Assembly (NCBI RefSeq): GCF_017309385.1
Contig: NZ_JAFJMJ010000004.1
Coordinates: 248,001-312,000, forward strand
Direction of reading: 5' to 3'
From: Amycolatopsis sp. 195334CR
GTDB taxonomy: Bacteria > Actinomycetota > Actinomycetes > Mycobacteriales > Pseudonocardiaceae
DNA length: 64,000 nt
In this document: one piece after another, positions 1-8,159 of the stretch
Layout of the letters: the number at the start of each line of letters is the position of its first letter
Numbering within the stretch: the first letter of the stretch is position 1
Notes under the pieces: model-generated
Seen by the model: the letters and a program-made list of their open reading frames with translations, nothing else
What the model was told of the DNA's origin: nothing
Databases searched by the model: none
Program-made: the position numbers and the translations under genes

Positions 1-1681
1 GTTTGACGCCGTCGGGCGGGGGCTTGCCGCCGTCCCACTGCTGCACGGACAGCGAGAGGGACAGCGCCAGCGGCTGGTCGCTTTCGTTGGTGTAGGCCAG
101 TGTTCGCTCGGTGACGGCGGTGCCGGCCGGGGTCCGTTCGAGCCGGCCGAAGCTCGCGGTGGCCGGGCCGGTGGCGGGCTGGCTGACCACCCGGTTCAGG
201 TCGAGCAGCCCGGCGCCCTGCTCGAACCAGCGCAGCCCGAGGTCCTTCGCGGTGGACGCGAGCGCGTTCTTGAGCGCCTGTCCTGTCCACTGTGGATGTT
301 GCTGCAGCAGCAGGGCGGCGGCCCCGGCCACGTGCGGCGTGGCCATCGAGGTGCCGGAGGCCGAGGTGTAGTTCTCGTCCACCGGGGCGCCCATCGCGGT
401 GCCGCTCGCGCGGGCCGCGGCGATCTCCACCCCCGGCGCGGTGAGCTCGGGCTTGACCAGTGCGTCACGCAGGCGCGGGCCCCGGCTGCTGAACCAGGCC
501 AGCTTGCCCGCGTCGTCGACCGCGCCCACGGTGAGCGCCGCCGCCGCGCTGCCCGGGGTGGTGACCGTCCGGTCACCGGGACCCGAATTGCCCGCGGCCA
601 CCACAAAAAGCGTGCCGGTCTTCGCGGACAGCTCGTCGACCTGCTCGCTCAGCGGGTCGGCGCCGTCGGTCACCCCGGCGCCCAGGCTCAGGTTGACGAT
701 CTTCGCGCCGGTGCCCACCGCCCAGTCGATCCCGGCCATCACCTGCGAGGTGTCGCCCGCACCGCTGCTGTCGAAAACCTTGGCCACCACCAGTTTCGCC
801 GCCGGGGCGACACCGCGGTACTTGCCGCCCGAAGCGGCACCGGTCCCGGCCGCGATCGACGCGACGTGCGTGCCGTGGCCGTGCCGGTCGACCACGTCGC
901 CCTCCCCGCTGAAGTCCGCGGACGCGGTCACCTTGCCAGCCAGATCCGGGTGCCCGGCGTCGATCCCGGTGTCCACCACCGCCACCGTGCTGCCGGTGCC
1001 GTCGAGACCGGCCTGCCACGCGGCCGGCGCGCCGACCTGCGCGGTGCTCTTGTCGAGCACGACCCGGACCCGGCGATCGAGGGTGAGGCGCGCGACGTCG
1101 TGGCGCAGCCGAGGCGAACCGGCGGTCAGCGACTCCCAGAACTCGCCCGCCCGTGCCTTGTCCACGCGCAGGCCCACGGCCGACGCGGTGGGCAGCACGC
1201 TGCGGGTCTCGGCGGCGGCCAGTGCGTCGGCCTTCTGCTCCAGCGACTGGATACCCGGCTCACCGTCGTAGTCCGCGATCACCGGGATCGTGCCGCTCGT
1301 GCTGTCGTCGCGGCCGTCCTCGGCGAGTGCGCTGAGGTTGAACAGGTTCCGGTCGAGCACGCCGGCGGAGACGAACGGCAGCGCGTCGGACGGGTAGACG
1401 AAGAACCCGTCGGGGGTGGTCATCGTGCCGAAGGAGGGTTCCGGCCTGCCGGGTGACTCGGCCGCGTCGATGTCCGCGGTGCTCCGGCCGTCCCGGTCGA
1501 CGGTGTGGGTGACCACGTCGCCGGTGATCAGGGTGAGCCGGTGCACCCGTGCGACCGCGGTGGTGGTGACCGGTGGATCGGCCGCGAACGCGGGTGCGGC
1601 CGGTAGCGCGAACAGCAGCAACAGCACCGCGATCAGGCATCGGGCCGGGGTGGCGCCAGTGCGTGGGGACCGTGGGTTCAT
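1..1681 (-). CDS. Secreted S8 (subtilisin-like) serine protease, 3' end cut by window edge
   Basis: Minus-strand frame open from an ATG at 1681 to the window edge (560 codons, C-terminus missing). The N-terminus is a Sec signal peptide: basic start, a run of Leu/Ala, then an A-F-A-type cleavage site. A propeptide-like stretch follows. The catalytic triad motifs are all visible: VAVVDTGIDAGHPDL (Asp), DRHGHGTHVASI (His), VVAAGNSGP (oxyanion Asn) and SGTSMATPHVAG (Ser). Subtilases of this size in actinomycetes usually carry a C-terminal beta-rich domain, and the last visible residues look like the start of one. It is transcribed alone, with a terminator hairpin separating it from the upstream lamin-tail gene. 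It is expected to be an exported, broad-specificity endopeptidase; the physiological substrate is unknown. Confidence 0.93.
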   Translation of the reverse strand, partial: MNPRSPRTGATPARCLIAVLLLLFALPAAPAFAADPPVTTTAVARVHRLTLITGDVVTHTVDRDGRSTADIDAAESPGRPEPSFGTMTTPDGFFVYPSDALPFVSAGVLDRNLFNLSALAEDGRDDSTSGTIPVIADYDGEPGIQSLEQKADALAAAETRSVLPTASAVGLRVDKARAGEFWESLTAGSPRLRHDVARLTLDRRVRVVLDKSTAQVGAPAAWQAGLDGTGSTVAVVDTGIDAGHPDLAGKVTASADFSGEGDVVDRHGHGTHVASIAAGTGAASGGKYRGVAPAAKLVVAKVFDSSGAGDTSQVMAGIDWAVGTGAKIVNLSLGAGVTDGADPLSEQVDELSAKTGTLFVVAAGNSGPGDRTVTTPGSAAAALTVGAVDDAGKLAWFSSRGPRLRDALVKPELTAPGVEIAAARASGTAMGAPVDENYTSASGTSMATPHVAGAAALLLQQHPQWTGQALKNALASTAKDLGLRWFEQGAGLLDLNRVVSQPATGPATASFGRLERTPAGTAVTERTLAYTNESDQPLALSLSLSVQQWDGGKPPPDGVK

Positions 1682-1839
1682 CGGGGCTCGCTCCCTCCGT
1701 GGAGTCCCGGGCGCACACCCGGAGTGCCCGGGTGAACGCGGAGAGACATTTCCACTGAGGATGAGCTAGTCCACGCCGAAGGTCATCAGTCGCCGTCGGC
1801 GGATTGTCGCCGTTGGCGACTGTGCGCCAGCACGGGAAA

Positions 1840-1870
1840 GGCCCGGTCCGCCGGGTGGGCGGACCGGGCC
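1840..1870 (-). terminator. Strong GC hairpin downstream of the lamin-tail gene
   Basis: Perfect 13-bp inverted repeat, GGCCCGGTCCGCC (1840-1852) and GGCGGACCGGGCC (1858-1870), with a 5-base loop. It starts 17 bases past the stop codon of the minus-strand gene ending at 1887. There is no clear T-tract, as is common for actinobacterial terminators. A second, weaker inverted repeat (8-bp arms, 1787-1822) lies just beyond. Confidence 0.75.
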
Positions 1871-1886
1871 GTGGCCGGGGCCGAGA

Positions 1887-2516
1887 TCAGTTCAGCTGGC
1901 CGGGGGTGCGCTGGTGCAGGGAGAAGTCCTGCCGGTTGTTGTCGGTGTCGGTGCTGACGATGTCCCGGCCGCTCGAGGCCGCGAGCTGCTCGGTCACCTG
2001 CGTCTCGGGCAGCGCGGGCTGCCCTTCCTTCGCCGCGGTCACCGAGGCCGAGAAGGCGATGCCGTCGACCCTGGTGCCGGTCGGGCTGACCACCGCGACC
2101 CCGCCGTTGACCGGGATGCCCTCGGGGCCGGCCAGCAGGAACGGCACCACATTGGTCTCGTCCTCGATGGTGCCGGAGAAGTTCTGGCTGGTGAGCACGA
2201 GGAACTGGCCGGCGTTGCCCTTGGGCGAGAGCACGATGCCCGCGGGCAGGGTGATGGTGTCGACCAGCGCGTTCTGCGGGCCGTAGACCCGCATGGTGTA
2301 CCCGGTCAGGTCCACCGGGTTGTTGCTGATGTTGCGGATCTCGATGAACTCGTCCAGCGTGCCGTTCGGGCCGCGGGTCGAGATCTCGTTGACCACCACC
2401 GTGGACGAGGCCAGCGGCTGCACCTCGTCGGGCTGGCCGGCACTGGCCGCACCGGCGATCACCGGCAGGCTCAGCAGGGCCAGCGCGAGAGCCGAACCAC
2501 TCAGCAGACGACGCAT
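1887..2516 (-). CDS. Secreted lamin-tail-domain (LTD) protein
   Basis: 209 residues. The ATG at 2516 is preceded by a GGAAAGGA ribosome site and begins a clean signal peptide (MRRLLSGSALALALLSLP, cleavage near A-S-A). Starts further upstream would bury the signal. The mature part holds one lamin-tail immunoglobulin-like domain: VVVNEISTRG, then EFIEIRNISNNPVDLTGYTM, then a PAGIVLSPKG turn. LTDs in bacterial secreted proteins are thought to be wall- or adhesion-related modules without enzymatic function. The C-terminus ends in STDTDNNRQDF, nearly identical to the C-terminus of the LTD protein at 2982-3491, so the two are paralogues. An XRE regulator lies between them on the same strand. Confidence 0.85.
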   Translation of the reverse strand: MRRLLSGSALALALLSLPVIAGAASAGQPDEVQPLASSTVVVNEISTRGPNGTLDEFIEIRNISNNPVDLTGYTMRVYGPQNALVDTITLPAGIVLSPKGNAGQFLVLTSQNFSGTIEDETNVVPFLLAGPEGIPVNGGVAVVSPTGTRVDGIAFSASVTAAKEGQPALPETQVTEQLAASSGRDIVSTDTDNNRQDFSLHQRTPGQLN

Positions 2517-2656
2517 TGTCTTTCCTTTCCGGGAAACAAAGGGGGACGGAAAATACGATCCGGCGCCGAATCCGTTGTGCGGATCCGTTTTCCGCCGGTA
2601 CCAACAATGCTGCCGCAATGGTGTCGGCGGCCGGAAGGGGCCAGTTCCCGGTGACC

Positions 2657-2920
2657 TCATGCATGCCGCCGGTATCGGCGGGCCAGTGCGGCGGCCGCGC
2701 GCAGTTCCTGCGGGCAGGTGTCCAGCACCTGGCTCAGCCAGCTCCGCCAATAGGGCCCGGGAATGCGTTTACCGCGTTCCCAGCGCGACACGTCCTCCCG
2801 GGTGATACCACTGTTCCCCGACGCGGCCCGCAAACGGGCGGCCAGTTCGTCCTGGGAAAGTCCTTTGTCGCGGCGGGTTTCGGCGATCACGTCGAATACC
2901 GGCTTGGCCTGGGTGGGCAC
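2657..2920 (-). CDS. Small XRE-family helix-turn-helix regulator
   Basis: 87 residues, almost entirely one lambda-repressor-like DNA-binding domain. The helix-turn-helix reads LSQDELAARLRAASG followed by GITREDVSRWERGKRIPGP, the usual actinobacterial XRE signature. There is no effector domain, so it is either a bare DNA-binding protein or works with a partner. It sits between two lamin-tail genes on the same strand, 140 bases upstream of the first, and may control one or both; that role is inferred only from position. Confidence 0.8.
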   Translation of the reverse strand: MPTQAKPVFDVIAETRRDKGLSQDELAARLRAASGNSGITREDVSRWERGKRIPGPYWRSWLSQVLDTCPQELRAAAALARRYRRHA

Positions 2921-2981
2921 GGCATGCCTTTCCGTCCCGTTACCGATGGCACGGGACTTCGCGAGTGGGATTACTGCTTTT

Positions 2982-3491
2982 TCACGGGTGCGGCTGGGCC
3001 GCGGGCGGGGACGGGCAGCCGAAATCGACCCGGTTGTTGTCGGTGTCGGTGCTCAGCGCGTCCCGGGAGAGCGGGCCGGGGCAGGGTGCGGCGGCCTCGT
3101 TCTCCCGGCAGGGCGACTCCGGTGCCACCGCCACCCCGTCCACCCGCGCCTGGTGCCCGTCGAGCAGGAGCTGGCCGGTGCCGGGCACCGCGGGCACGAG
3201 CAGGTCGGCGTCGTGCTCCCCGGCGAAGTCCAGGCCGGCCAGCACGAACGAACCACCGCCGGGGACCGCGCTGCCCGCCGGGAACCGGGCCAGTTCGGCC
3301 AGCGCGCTGCCGTGGCAGCTGAGCACGGACCAGCCGTCCAGCCACACCGGGGCCGCCGAGAGGTTGCGCAGTTCGAGGAATCCCGCCGGACCGGCGAGCA
3401 GCTGGTGGATCCGGACCGGCGGCACTGCCGGGCCCGGTGCGGCGGCGGTGAGCACGGCGACGACGGCCAGGTGGCACAGTCTGCTCGGCAT
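2982..3491 (-). CDS. Second secreted lamin-tail-domain protein
   Basis: 169 residues from the ATG at 3491, which has GGTGAGGAG upstream and opens a signal peptide (MPSRLCHLAVVAVLTAAAPG). The remainder is a compact LTD: VRIHQLLAGPAGFLELRNLS, then VWLDGWSVLSCHG, then FPAGSAVPGGGSFVL. Four Cys residues in the mature part could form disulphides. The tail ALSTDTDNNRVDFG matches the tail of the other LTD gene at 1887-2516. Function is unknown beyond being a secreted structural-type module. The reading frame is open further upstream, but those codons carry no signal peptide. Confidence 0.78.
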   Translation of the reverse strand: MPSRLCHLAVVAVLTAAAPGPAVPPVRIHQLLAGPAGFLELRNLSAAPVWLDGWSVLSCHGSALAELARFPAGSAVPGGGSFVLAGLDFAGEHDADLLVPAVPGTGQLLLDGHQARVDGVAVAPESPCRENEAAAPCPGPLSRDALSTDTDNNRVDFGCPSPPAAQPHP

Positions 3492-3629
3492 CTGCTCCTC
3501 ACCGCCCGCGGAGGGGACTGCTGCGCGGCACGACGAGGCCCGCGCCGTCCAGCCTAGGAGCACGGGCGGTAGCGAGGATGTGCCGCGCGGTACTGTCCCG
3601 CCCGGGTCCGGGGTACCGCCGGTACGGCC

Positions 3630-4292
3630 TCACCCCGGACGGCGGGGCGGGCCCGCGGCGGACGGGCTCGGCCGCAGGTCCAATGAGCGGAACAGGTCCC
3701 GCCTGCTGGTGAAGCCGAGTTTGCGCAGCACGCAGCTGACGTAGTTCTTCACCGTCTGCCTGGCCAGGTGCAGCTGGTCGGCGATCTCGTCGTTCGACCG
3801 GCGGCACAGCACCAGTGCCAGCACCTCCTCCTCGCGGGAGGTCATCGGCGGGCTGTCCGGCGGGGGTGGCGGCGGGGCGGGCTGCGGCGCGGTTTCCGCG
3901 CCCACCAGCCAGGTTCGCTCACCGGCTCTGGTCCGGCGGATGGCTTCGCCGACCACGCGGTCCCCGGCCGACTTGTGCACGAAGCTGTCCGCGCCGGCGT
4001 TGAGCGCGGCGGCCACCGCCGACGGTGAGGAATCCGCGGTCAGCACCAGTACCGCGGTTCCGCGCAGTGCGCGCTTCGCGAACCGGCATATTCCGATGCC
4101 CACCCGTTCCCCGGTCAGCGTGAGTTCGGTGATGACCAGATCGGGATGCACCCGGCGGCATTTCGCCAGTGCTTCGGCACCACTACCGGCCTCGGCTATT
4201 TCCTGGCATTCGCCCGCCGATTCGATCAGGGTGCGCAGGGCATATCTGATCAGTGGCTGCTCATCAACCACCAGTGTGGTGACGTGTTCCAC
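3630..4292 (-). CDS. Orphan NarL/FixJ-type response regulator with Asp-to-Glu receiver
   Basis: 220 residues from a GTG at 4292 preceded by GAAGGGG. The receiver domain (about 1-120) has the acidic pair (VVDEQ), the Thr (VLVLTAD) and the Lys (FVHKSA), but the phosphorylation site that normally reads M-D-L is T-E-L (Glu56). A proline-rich linker leads to a LuxR-type helix-turn-helix (TSREEEVLALVLCRRSNDEI, then LHLARQTVKNYVSCVLRKLG). No histidine kinase is adjacent. Glu often mimics phospho-Asp, so the protein may be constitutively active or act as an atypical, phosphorylation-independent regulator. Its target is not visible from the sequence; the P450 operon next to it is a candidate. Confidence 0.85.
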   Translation of the reverse strand: MEHVTTLVVDEQPLIRYALRTLIESAGECQEIAEAGSGAEALAKCRRVHPDLVITELTLTGERVGIGICRFAKRALRGTAVLVLTADSSPSAVAAALNAGADSFVHKSAGDRVVGEAIRRTRAGERTWLVGAETAPQPAPPPPPPDSPPMTSREEEVLALVLCRRSNDEIADQLHLARQTVKNYVSCVLRKLGFTSRRDLFRSLDLRPSPSAAGPPRRPG

Positions 4293-4422
4293 GTTACCCC
4301 TTCGCCAATCGGTTCCGTCCGCGCGCGGTCGCGGGCGCAGAGAACTTACTACCACTCCACGCCGCGCGGATGACACGGCCAAGCGGCACAGTTGTTCTTG
4401 ACGGCGGTGGGAAACGGGTGAA

Positions 4423-5589
4423 TTACGCCCGCCGGCGCGGAAACCGGCGGACGCATTCGCGGTGGTTCCGGCCGGACTCCGCGGCCAGGATCTCGGCGAA
4501 GACGCCGAAGGTGCACCAGTCGTTGTTGGTGTGGATGACGACCAGGTGCTTCGCGTCCGGGGTGCCGCGCAGGTAGCTGCACGTGCCGGCGTCGCTGCCC
4601 GCGCCACCGCGGAGCACCAGGCCGCCGGGCAGCGTTTCCTCGTGCACGCCGAGGCCGTACCGGCTGTTGGGCAGCCAGCTCCCGCCCTCGGTGGACACCG
4701 TGGCCCACATCCGCGCGTGCTGTTCCGGCGGCAGCAGGGTGCCCCGCAGCAACGCGGTGTAGAAGCGCAGCATGTCCGCGGTGGTGGAGACGATCCCGCC
4801 GGCGGCGTGCCCCAGCGAGGTGTTCATCTCGGTGACGTCGAGCGGCGGGAGACCGGGATCCTCCATCAGGGACGGCCAGTTCTCCGGCGTCACCCGCGCG
4901 GGGTCCACGCCCTCGCGCAGGAACACCTTCGAATACGCCCGCGGGTGCGGGTCCGGGTACTTCGTCTCCTCCGCGGGCCGCACGTAGGTGTCGGTGAGGC
5001 CAAGCGGCTCGATGACCGTGCGGTGCACCTCCTCGGCGTGCGTGCGGCCGGTCGCCGCCTCGATGATCGCGCCGAGCAGGTAATACCCGCCGTTGGAGTA
5101 CATGAAGGTCTCGCCGGGCTCCGCCACGGGCGGTTCCGAGACGGCGAGCTTCACCAGCTCGTCCACCGTCCACACGTCGAAGCGGTGCTTCTCCCAGCGG
5201 GACCGGATGAACCGGCCCGCGGTCCGGGTGGCCAGTCCGGTGGCGAACAGGCCGCTGGTGTGGTTGAGCAACGAGCGCACGGTGAGCTTGCGCCCGTCGT
5301 TGCCGTGGGCGTCGGCCGCGCCCGGCAGCCATTTGTCCACTGTGTCGTCCAGGTCCAGCTTCCCCTCGGCGGTCAGCGCGAGCACCGCCGCGGCGGTGTA
5401 GCTCTTGCCGATGCTGCCGAAGTTCAGGTGCTCACCGCGTTCGCGCGGGCGGCCGGTGTCCAGGTCGGCCACCCCGGCGGCGCCGAACCAGGTGCCGTGC
5501 TCGTCGGCGACCTCGACGACGATGCCGGGCACGCCGTACTCGGCCACCGCGTGGTCGAGCACGCGCTGGGTCTTTTCGTGGTGGGTCAC
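4423..5589 (-). CDS. Class C beta-lactamase-fold serine hydrolase
   Basis: 388 residues from a GTG at 5589, two bases after the P450 stop codon, so last in that operon. The penicillin-binding-protein fold is marked by the S-x-x-K motif (FGSIGKSYTA, Ser59/Lys62) and a Tyr-Ser-Asn motif (FMYSNGGYYLLG). The third motif (normally KTG or HTG) is degenerate; a Gly-rich LRGGAGSDAG sits where it is expected. There is no signal peptide, so it is probably cytoplasmic, which favours an esterase, amidase or D-aminopeptidase role over wall remodelling. Being coupled to a P450 and an exporter suggests a tailoring or detoxifying hydrolase acting on a small molecule. Confidence 0.85.
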   Translation of the reverse strand: MTHHEKTQRVLDHAVAEYGVPGIVVEVADEHGTWFGAAGVADLDTGRPRERGEHLNFGSIGKSYTAAAVLALTAEGKLDLDDTVDKWLPGAADAHGNDGRKLTVRSLLNHTSGLFATGLATRTAGRFIRSRWEKHRFDVWTVDELVKLAVSEPPVAEPGETFMYSNGGYYLLGAIIEAATGRTHAEEVHRTVIEPLGLTDTYVRPAEETKYPDPHPRAYSKVFLREGVDPARVTPENWPSLMEDPGLPPLDVTEMNTSLGHAAGGIVSTTADMLRFYTALLRGTLLPPEQHARMWATVSTEGGSWLPNSRYGLGVHEETLPGGLVLRGGAGSDAGTCSYLRGTPDAKHLVVIHTNNDWCTFGVFAEILAAESGRNHRECVRRFPRRRA

Positions 5590-5591
5590 GG

Positions 5592-6791
5592 TCAGTCCTT
5601 CCAGGTGACGGGGAGGCCGGCGAGGTCGTACATGTTGGCGTCGGTGCGCAGCGGTACTTCGTGGACCGGGATGGCCAGTTCGAGCGTGGGGAACCGGTTG
5701 AGCAGCGCGGGCAGCGCGGTCCGCAGTTCGATGCGGGCCAGGTGCTGGCCGAGGCACTGGTGGACGCCGTGGGCGAAGGACAGGTGCCCGCTCGCGTCGC
5801 GGGTGATGTCGAGCGCGTCGCCGTCGGGGAACCGCCGGGGATCGCGGTTCGCCGCGATCGGCGAGATGGCCACGGTCTGGCCCGCCCTGACCAGCTGGCC
5901 GCCGATCTCCACGTCCGCCACCGCCGCCCGTGCCGAACCACCGCCGATCCCGGTGTAGCGCAACAGTTCCTCGATGGCGCGATCGGTCAGCCCCGGATCC
6001 GCGCGCAATGCGGCGAGCTGGCCGGGATTGATCAGCAGCGCGAAGGTGGACAGGCCGAGCACGGTGGCGGTGGTGTGCAGCCCGGCCCCGAGCAGGAAGG
6101 CGCCGACCCCGGCGAGCTCGTCCTCGGTGAGGTCGCTGGTGGTCAGCTCGCTGAGCACGTCGTCGGTCGGCCGCGCCCGCTTGCCCCGGACGAGTTCGCG
6201 GAGGTAGTCGCTCAGCGCGGTCCAGTTCGCCGCGATGTCGTCCGCGGTCACGCCCTCCCGCGCGAGCATCCCGTCCACCATGCGGCGGAACCACTCGCGA
6301 TCGGCGGACGGCACGCCGAGCAGTTCGCAGATCACCAGCGCGGGAATGGGGCGGGCGTAGACCTCCATCAGGTCGGCGGGCCGCGCCGAGCCGGCCAGCA
6401 CGGTGAGCCGGTCTTCGGTGCACGCCGCGACCTGCTCGGCGAGCAACCGCATCCGGCGCGGGGTGAACTTCCCGGCGAGCAGTTTCCGGAACCGCGTGTG
6501 CTCCGGGGCGTCCAGGCCGAGGAAGTCGCCGGGCTGCGCGGGCGGCAGCTCCCCGCTGAACCCGGGCAGCGGCACGTGCATCAGCTCGTAGCGGTTGCTG
6601 AAGGCCTGGTGCCCGAGCACGGCACGGGCTTCGTCGTACCCGGTGGCCAGCCAGCCCTCGTGCCCGTCGGGGAAGCGCATGGGGGCCAGCGGCCGCTCCT
6701 CGCGCAGGCGGCCGAGTTCGGGCGGGAGCTGGAACGGCCGGTCCGGGAACGAGCGGAAGAGCAGTTCCGGCTGGGTGAACAGGTCGGTCAT
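5592..6791 (-). CDS. Cytochrome P450
   Basis: 399 residues, a typical length for soluble actinobacterial P450s. The haem-binding loop FAHGVHQCLGQ places the thiolate ligand at Cys346. The K-helix ExxR is EELLR. The I-helix reads GAGLHTTAT: the Thr (240) is present, but the acidic residue normally just before it (as in AGHETT) is His239, so proton delivery may be unusual. Electrons are presumably supplied by the ferredoxin and reductase encoded immediately upstream in the same operon. It probably hydroxylates or otherwise oxidises a secondary metabolite or xenobiotic; sequence alone does not give the substrate. Confidence 0.95.
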   Translation of the reverse strand: MTDLFTQPELLFRSFPDRPFQLPPELGRLREERPLAPMRFPDGHEGWLATGYDEARAVLGHQAFSNRYELMHVPLPGFSGELPPAQPGDFLGLDAPEHTRFRKLLAGKFTPRRMRLLAEQVAACTEDRLTVLAGSARPADLMEVYARPIPALVICELLGVPSADREWFRRMVDGMLAREGVTADDIAANWTALSDYLRELVRGKRARPTDDVLSELTTSDLTEDELAGVGAFLLGAGLHTTATVLGLSTFALLINPGQLAALRADPGLTDRAIEELLRYTGIGGGSARAAVADVEIGGQLVRAGQTVAISPIAANRDPRRFPDGDALDITRDASGHLSFAHGVHQCLGQHLARIELRTALPALLNRFPTLELAIPVHEVPLRTDANMYDLAGLPVTWKD

Positions 6792-6819
6792 GGTGGTTTC
6801 TCCTTGTCAGGTAGGGAGG

Positions 6820-7962
6820 TCAGGCGGCGAGGTGCCGTCGTGCGGTGCGGACACCGCGGGGGTGGTTCCAGCCGATGGCGGCGGTGGTGGTGCCGTTCTC
6901 CTCGGCGACCGCGGCGAACCGGCTGTCGTCGTGGTCCAGCAGGCGGAGCCGCGCGTGCGGCCCGAGCACGCCGTGGACCTGGATCTTGATCTCGTACTGG
7001 TCGGACCAGAAGTAGGGGACCGGACGGTGGTGCCGCTGTCCGCCGAGCAGGTTCGCGGCCACCACCAGCGCCTGTTCCGTGGCGTTGGTGCGGGTTTCCA
7101 GCCGGTGCGTGGTGCCGGTCGCGGGATCGGACCAGCGCGCCACGTCACCGACCGCGTAGACGTCGTCGGCGGCGCGCAGGGTGGAGTCGCAGCGGAGGCC
7201 GTCGTCCAGGGTCAGGCCGCTGCCGGCCAGCCAGCCGGTGGCGGGCACGGAGCCGAGCGCGAGCACCACCAGCTCGGTCTCGACCAGTTCACCGCCGGGC
7301 AGCGCGATCCCGGTGACCCGGCCGTTTTCGCCGACCAGCCGGGACACCGTGGTGCCGGTGCGCAGGCGCACGCCCCGTGAGCGGTGCAACTCCGCGACCC
7401 GGCCGCCGAGTTCGTGGCCCAGTGTGCGCAGCATCGGCACCGGCTCGGGGTCGATCAGCGTGACGGCCTTGCCGAGGGTGCGGGCGGCAGCCGCTACCTC
7501 GCAGCCGAGCACCCCGGCGCCGACCACGGAAACCCGTTGGGCCACTTGCAGTTCCCGCTTCAGCGCCAGTGTTTCGTCCAGCGTCCGCAGGGTGTGCACC
7601 CCGGCGAGGTGCGGTTGGCCGGGCAGGCGGCGCGGTTTCAACCCGGTCGCGATGACCAGCGCGTCGTAGGTGAGCACGCGGCCGTCGTCCAGTTCCACCG
7701 CGTGGTCGGCCGGGCGGAGGCGTTCGGCGGTGCGGCCGAGCAGCCAGTCGGCGTCCAGCGCGGCCAGCCGCTGTTCGTCACGCAGGTGGGTTCGTTCGAC
7801 CGGCCAGGTGCCGGTGAGCACCTCCTTGGACAGCGGCGGCCGGTCGTAGGGCGGGTGCGATTCCTCGCCGACGATCCGCAGGGAACCGGTGTACCCCTTG
7901 TGCCGCAACGCTTCGGCCACGGTGAGCCCGCCGACGGAGGCGCCGACGATCAGCACGTTCAC
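6820..7962 (-). CDS. FAD/NAD(P)-dependent ferredoxin reductase
   Basis: 380 residues. The N-terminal FAD-binding Rossmann motif (VLIVGASVGGLTVAEAL) is followed by a second NAD-binding motif (VSVVGAGVLGCEVAAAARTL) and the flavin-contacting segment DDVYAVGDVARW. This is the layout of the oxygenase-coupled NADH:ferredoxin reductases. The ATG overlaps the ferredoxin stop codon (ATGA), so the two are translationally coupled, and the P450 starts 28 bases downstream. It should move electrons from NAD(P)H through the 3Fe-4S ferredoxin to the P450. Confidence 0.92.
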   Translation of the reverse strand: MNVLIVGASVGGLTVAEALRHKGYTGSLRIVGEESHPPYDRPPLSKEVLTGTWPVERTHLRDEQRLAALDADWLLGRTAERLRPADHAVELDDGRVLTYDALVIATGLKPRRLPGQPHLAGVHTLRTLDETLALKRELQVAQRVSVVGAGVLGCEVAAAARTLGKAVTLIDPEPVPMLRTLGHELGGRVAELHRSRGVRLRTGTTVSRLVGENGRVTGIALPGGELVETELVVLALGSVPATGWLAGSGLTLDDGLRCDSTLRAADDVYAVGDVARWSDPATGTTHRLETRTNATEQALVVAANLLGGQRHHRPVPYFWSDQYEIKIQVHGVLGPHARLRLLDHDDSRFAAVAEENGTTTAAIGWNHPRGVRTARRHLAA

Positions 7963-8159
7963 GGCGACTCCTCCAGCAGGATCGCGGCGGCCGGGCAGAG
8001 CATCGCGGCTTCCCGCACCGCGTCGTGCGCGTCCGGCGGGGGAGCGTCGTCGAGCAGCACCACGATGCCGTCTTCATCGCGCTGGTCGAACACCTGCTCC
8101 GCGGCCATCACGCAGGTTCCGGCGCCGACGCACCTGGCCTCGTCCACGAGCACCTTCAT
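7959..8159 (-). CDS. 3Fe-4S ferredoxin for the adjacent P450
   Basis: 66 residues. The cluster ligands are Cys10, Cys16 and Cys55-Pro (C-V-G-A-G-T-C and L-C-P). The residue expected to be the fourth ligand of a 4Fe-4S centre is Ala13 in the C-x5-C stretch, which is typical of the 3Fe-4S P450-partner ferredoxins of actinomycetes. It overlaps the MFS gene by ATGA at its start and the reductase gene by ATGA at its end. Its role is single-electron carrier between reductase and P450. Confidence 0.92.
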   Translation of the reverse strand: MKVLVDEARCVGAGTCVMAAEQVFDQRDEDGIVVLLDDAPPPDAHDAVREAAMLCPAAAILLEESP

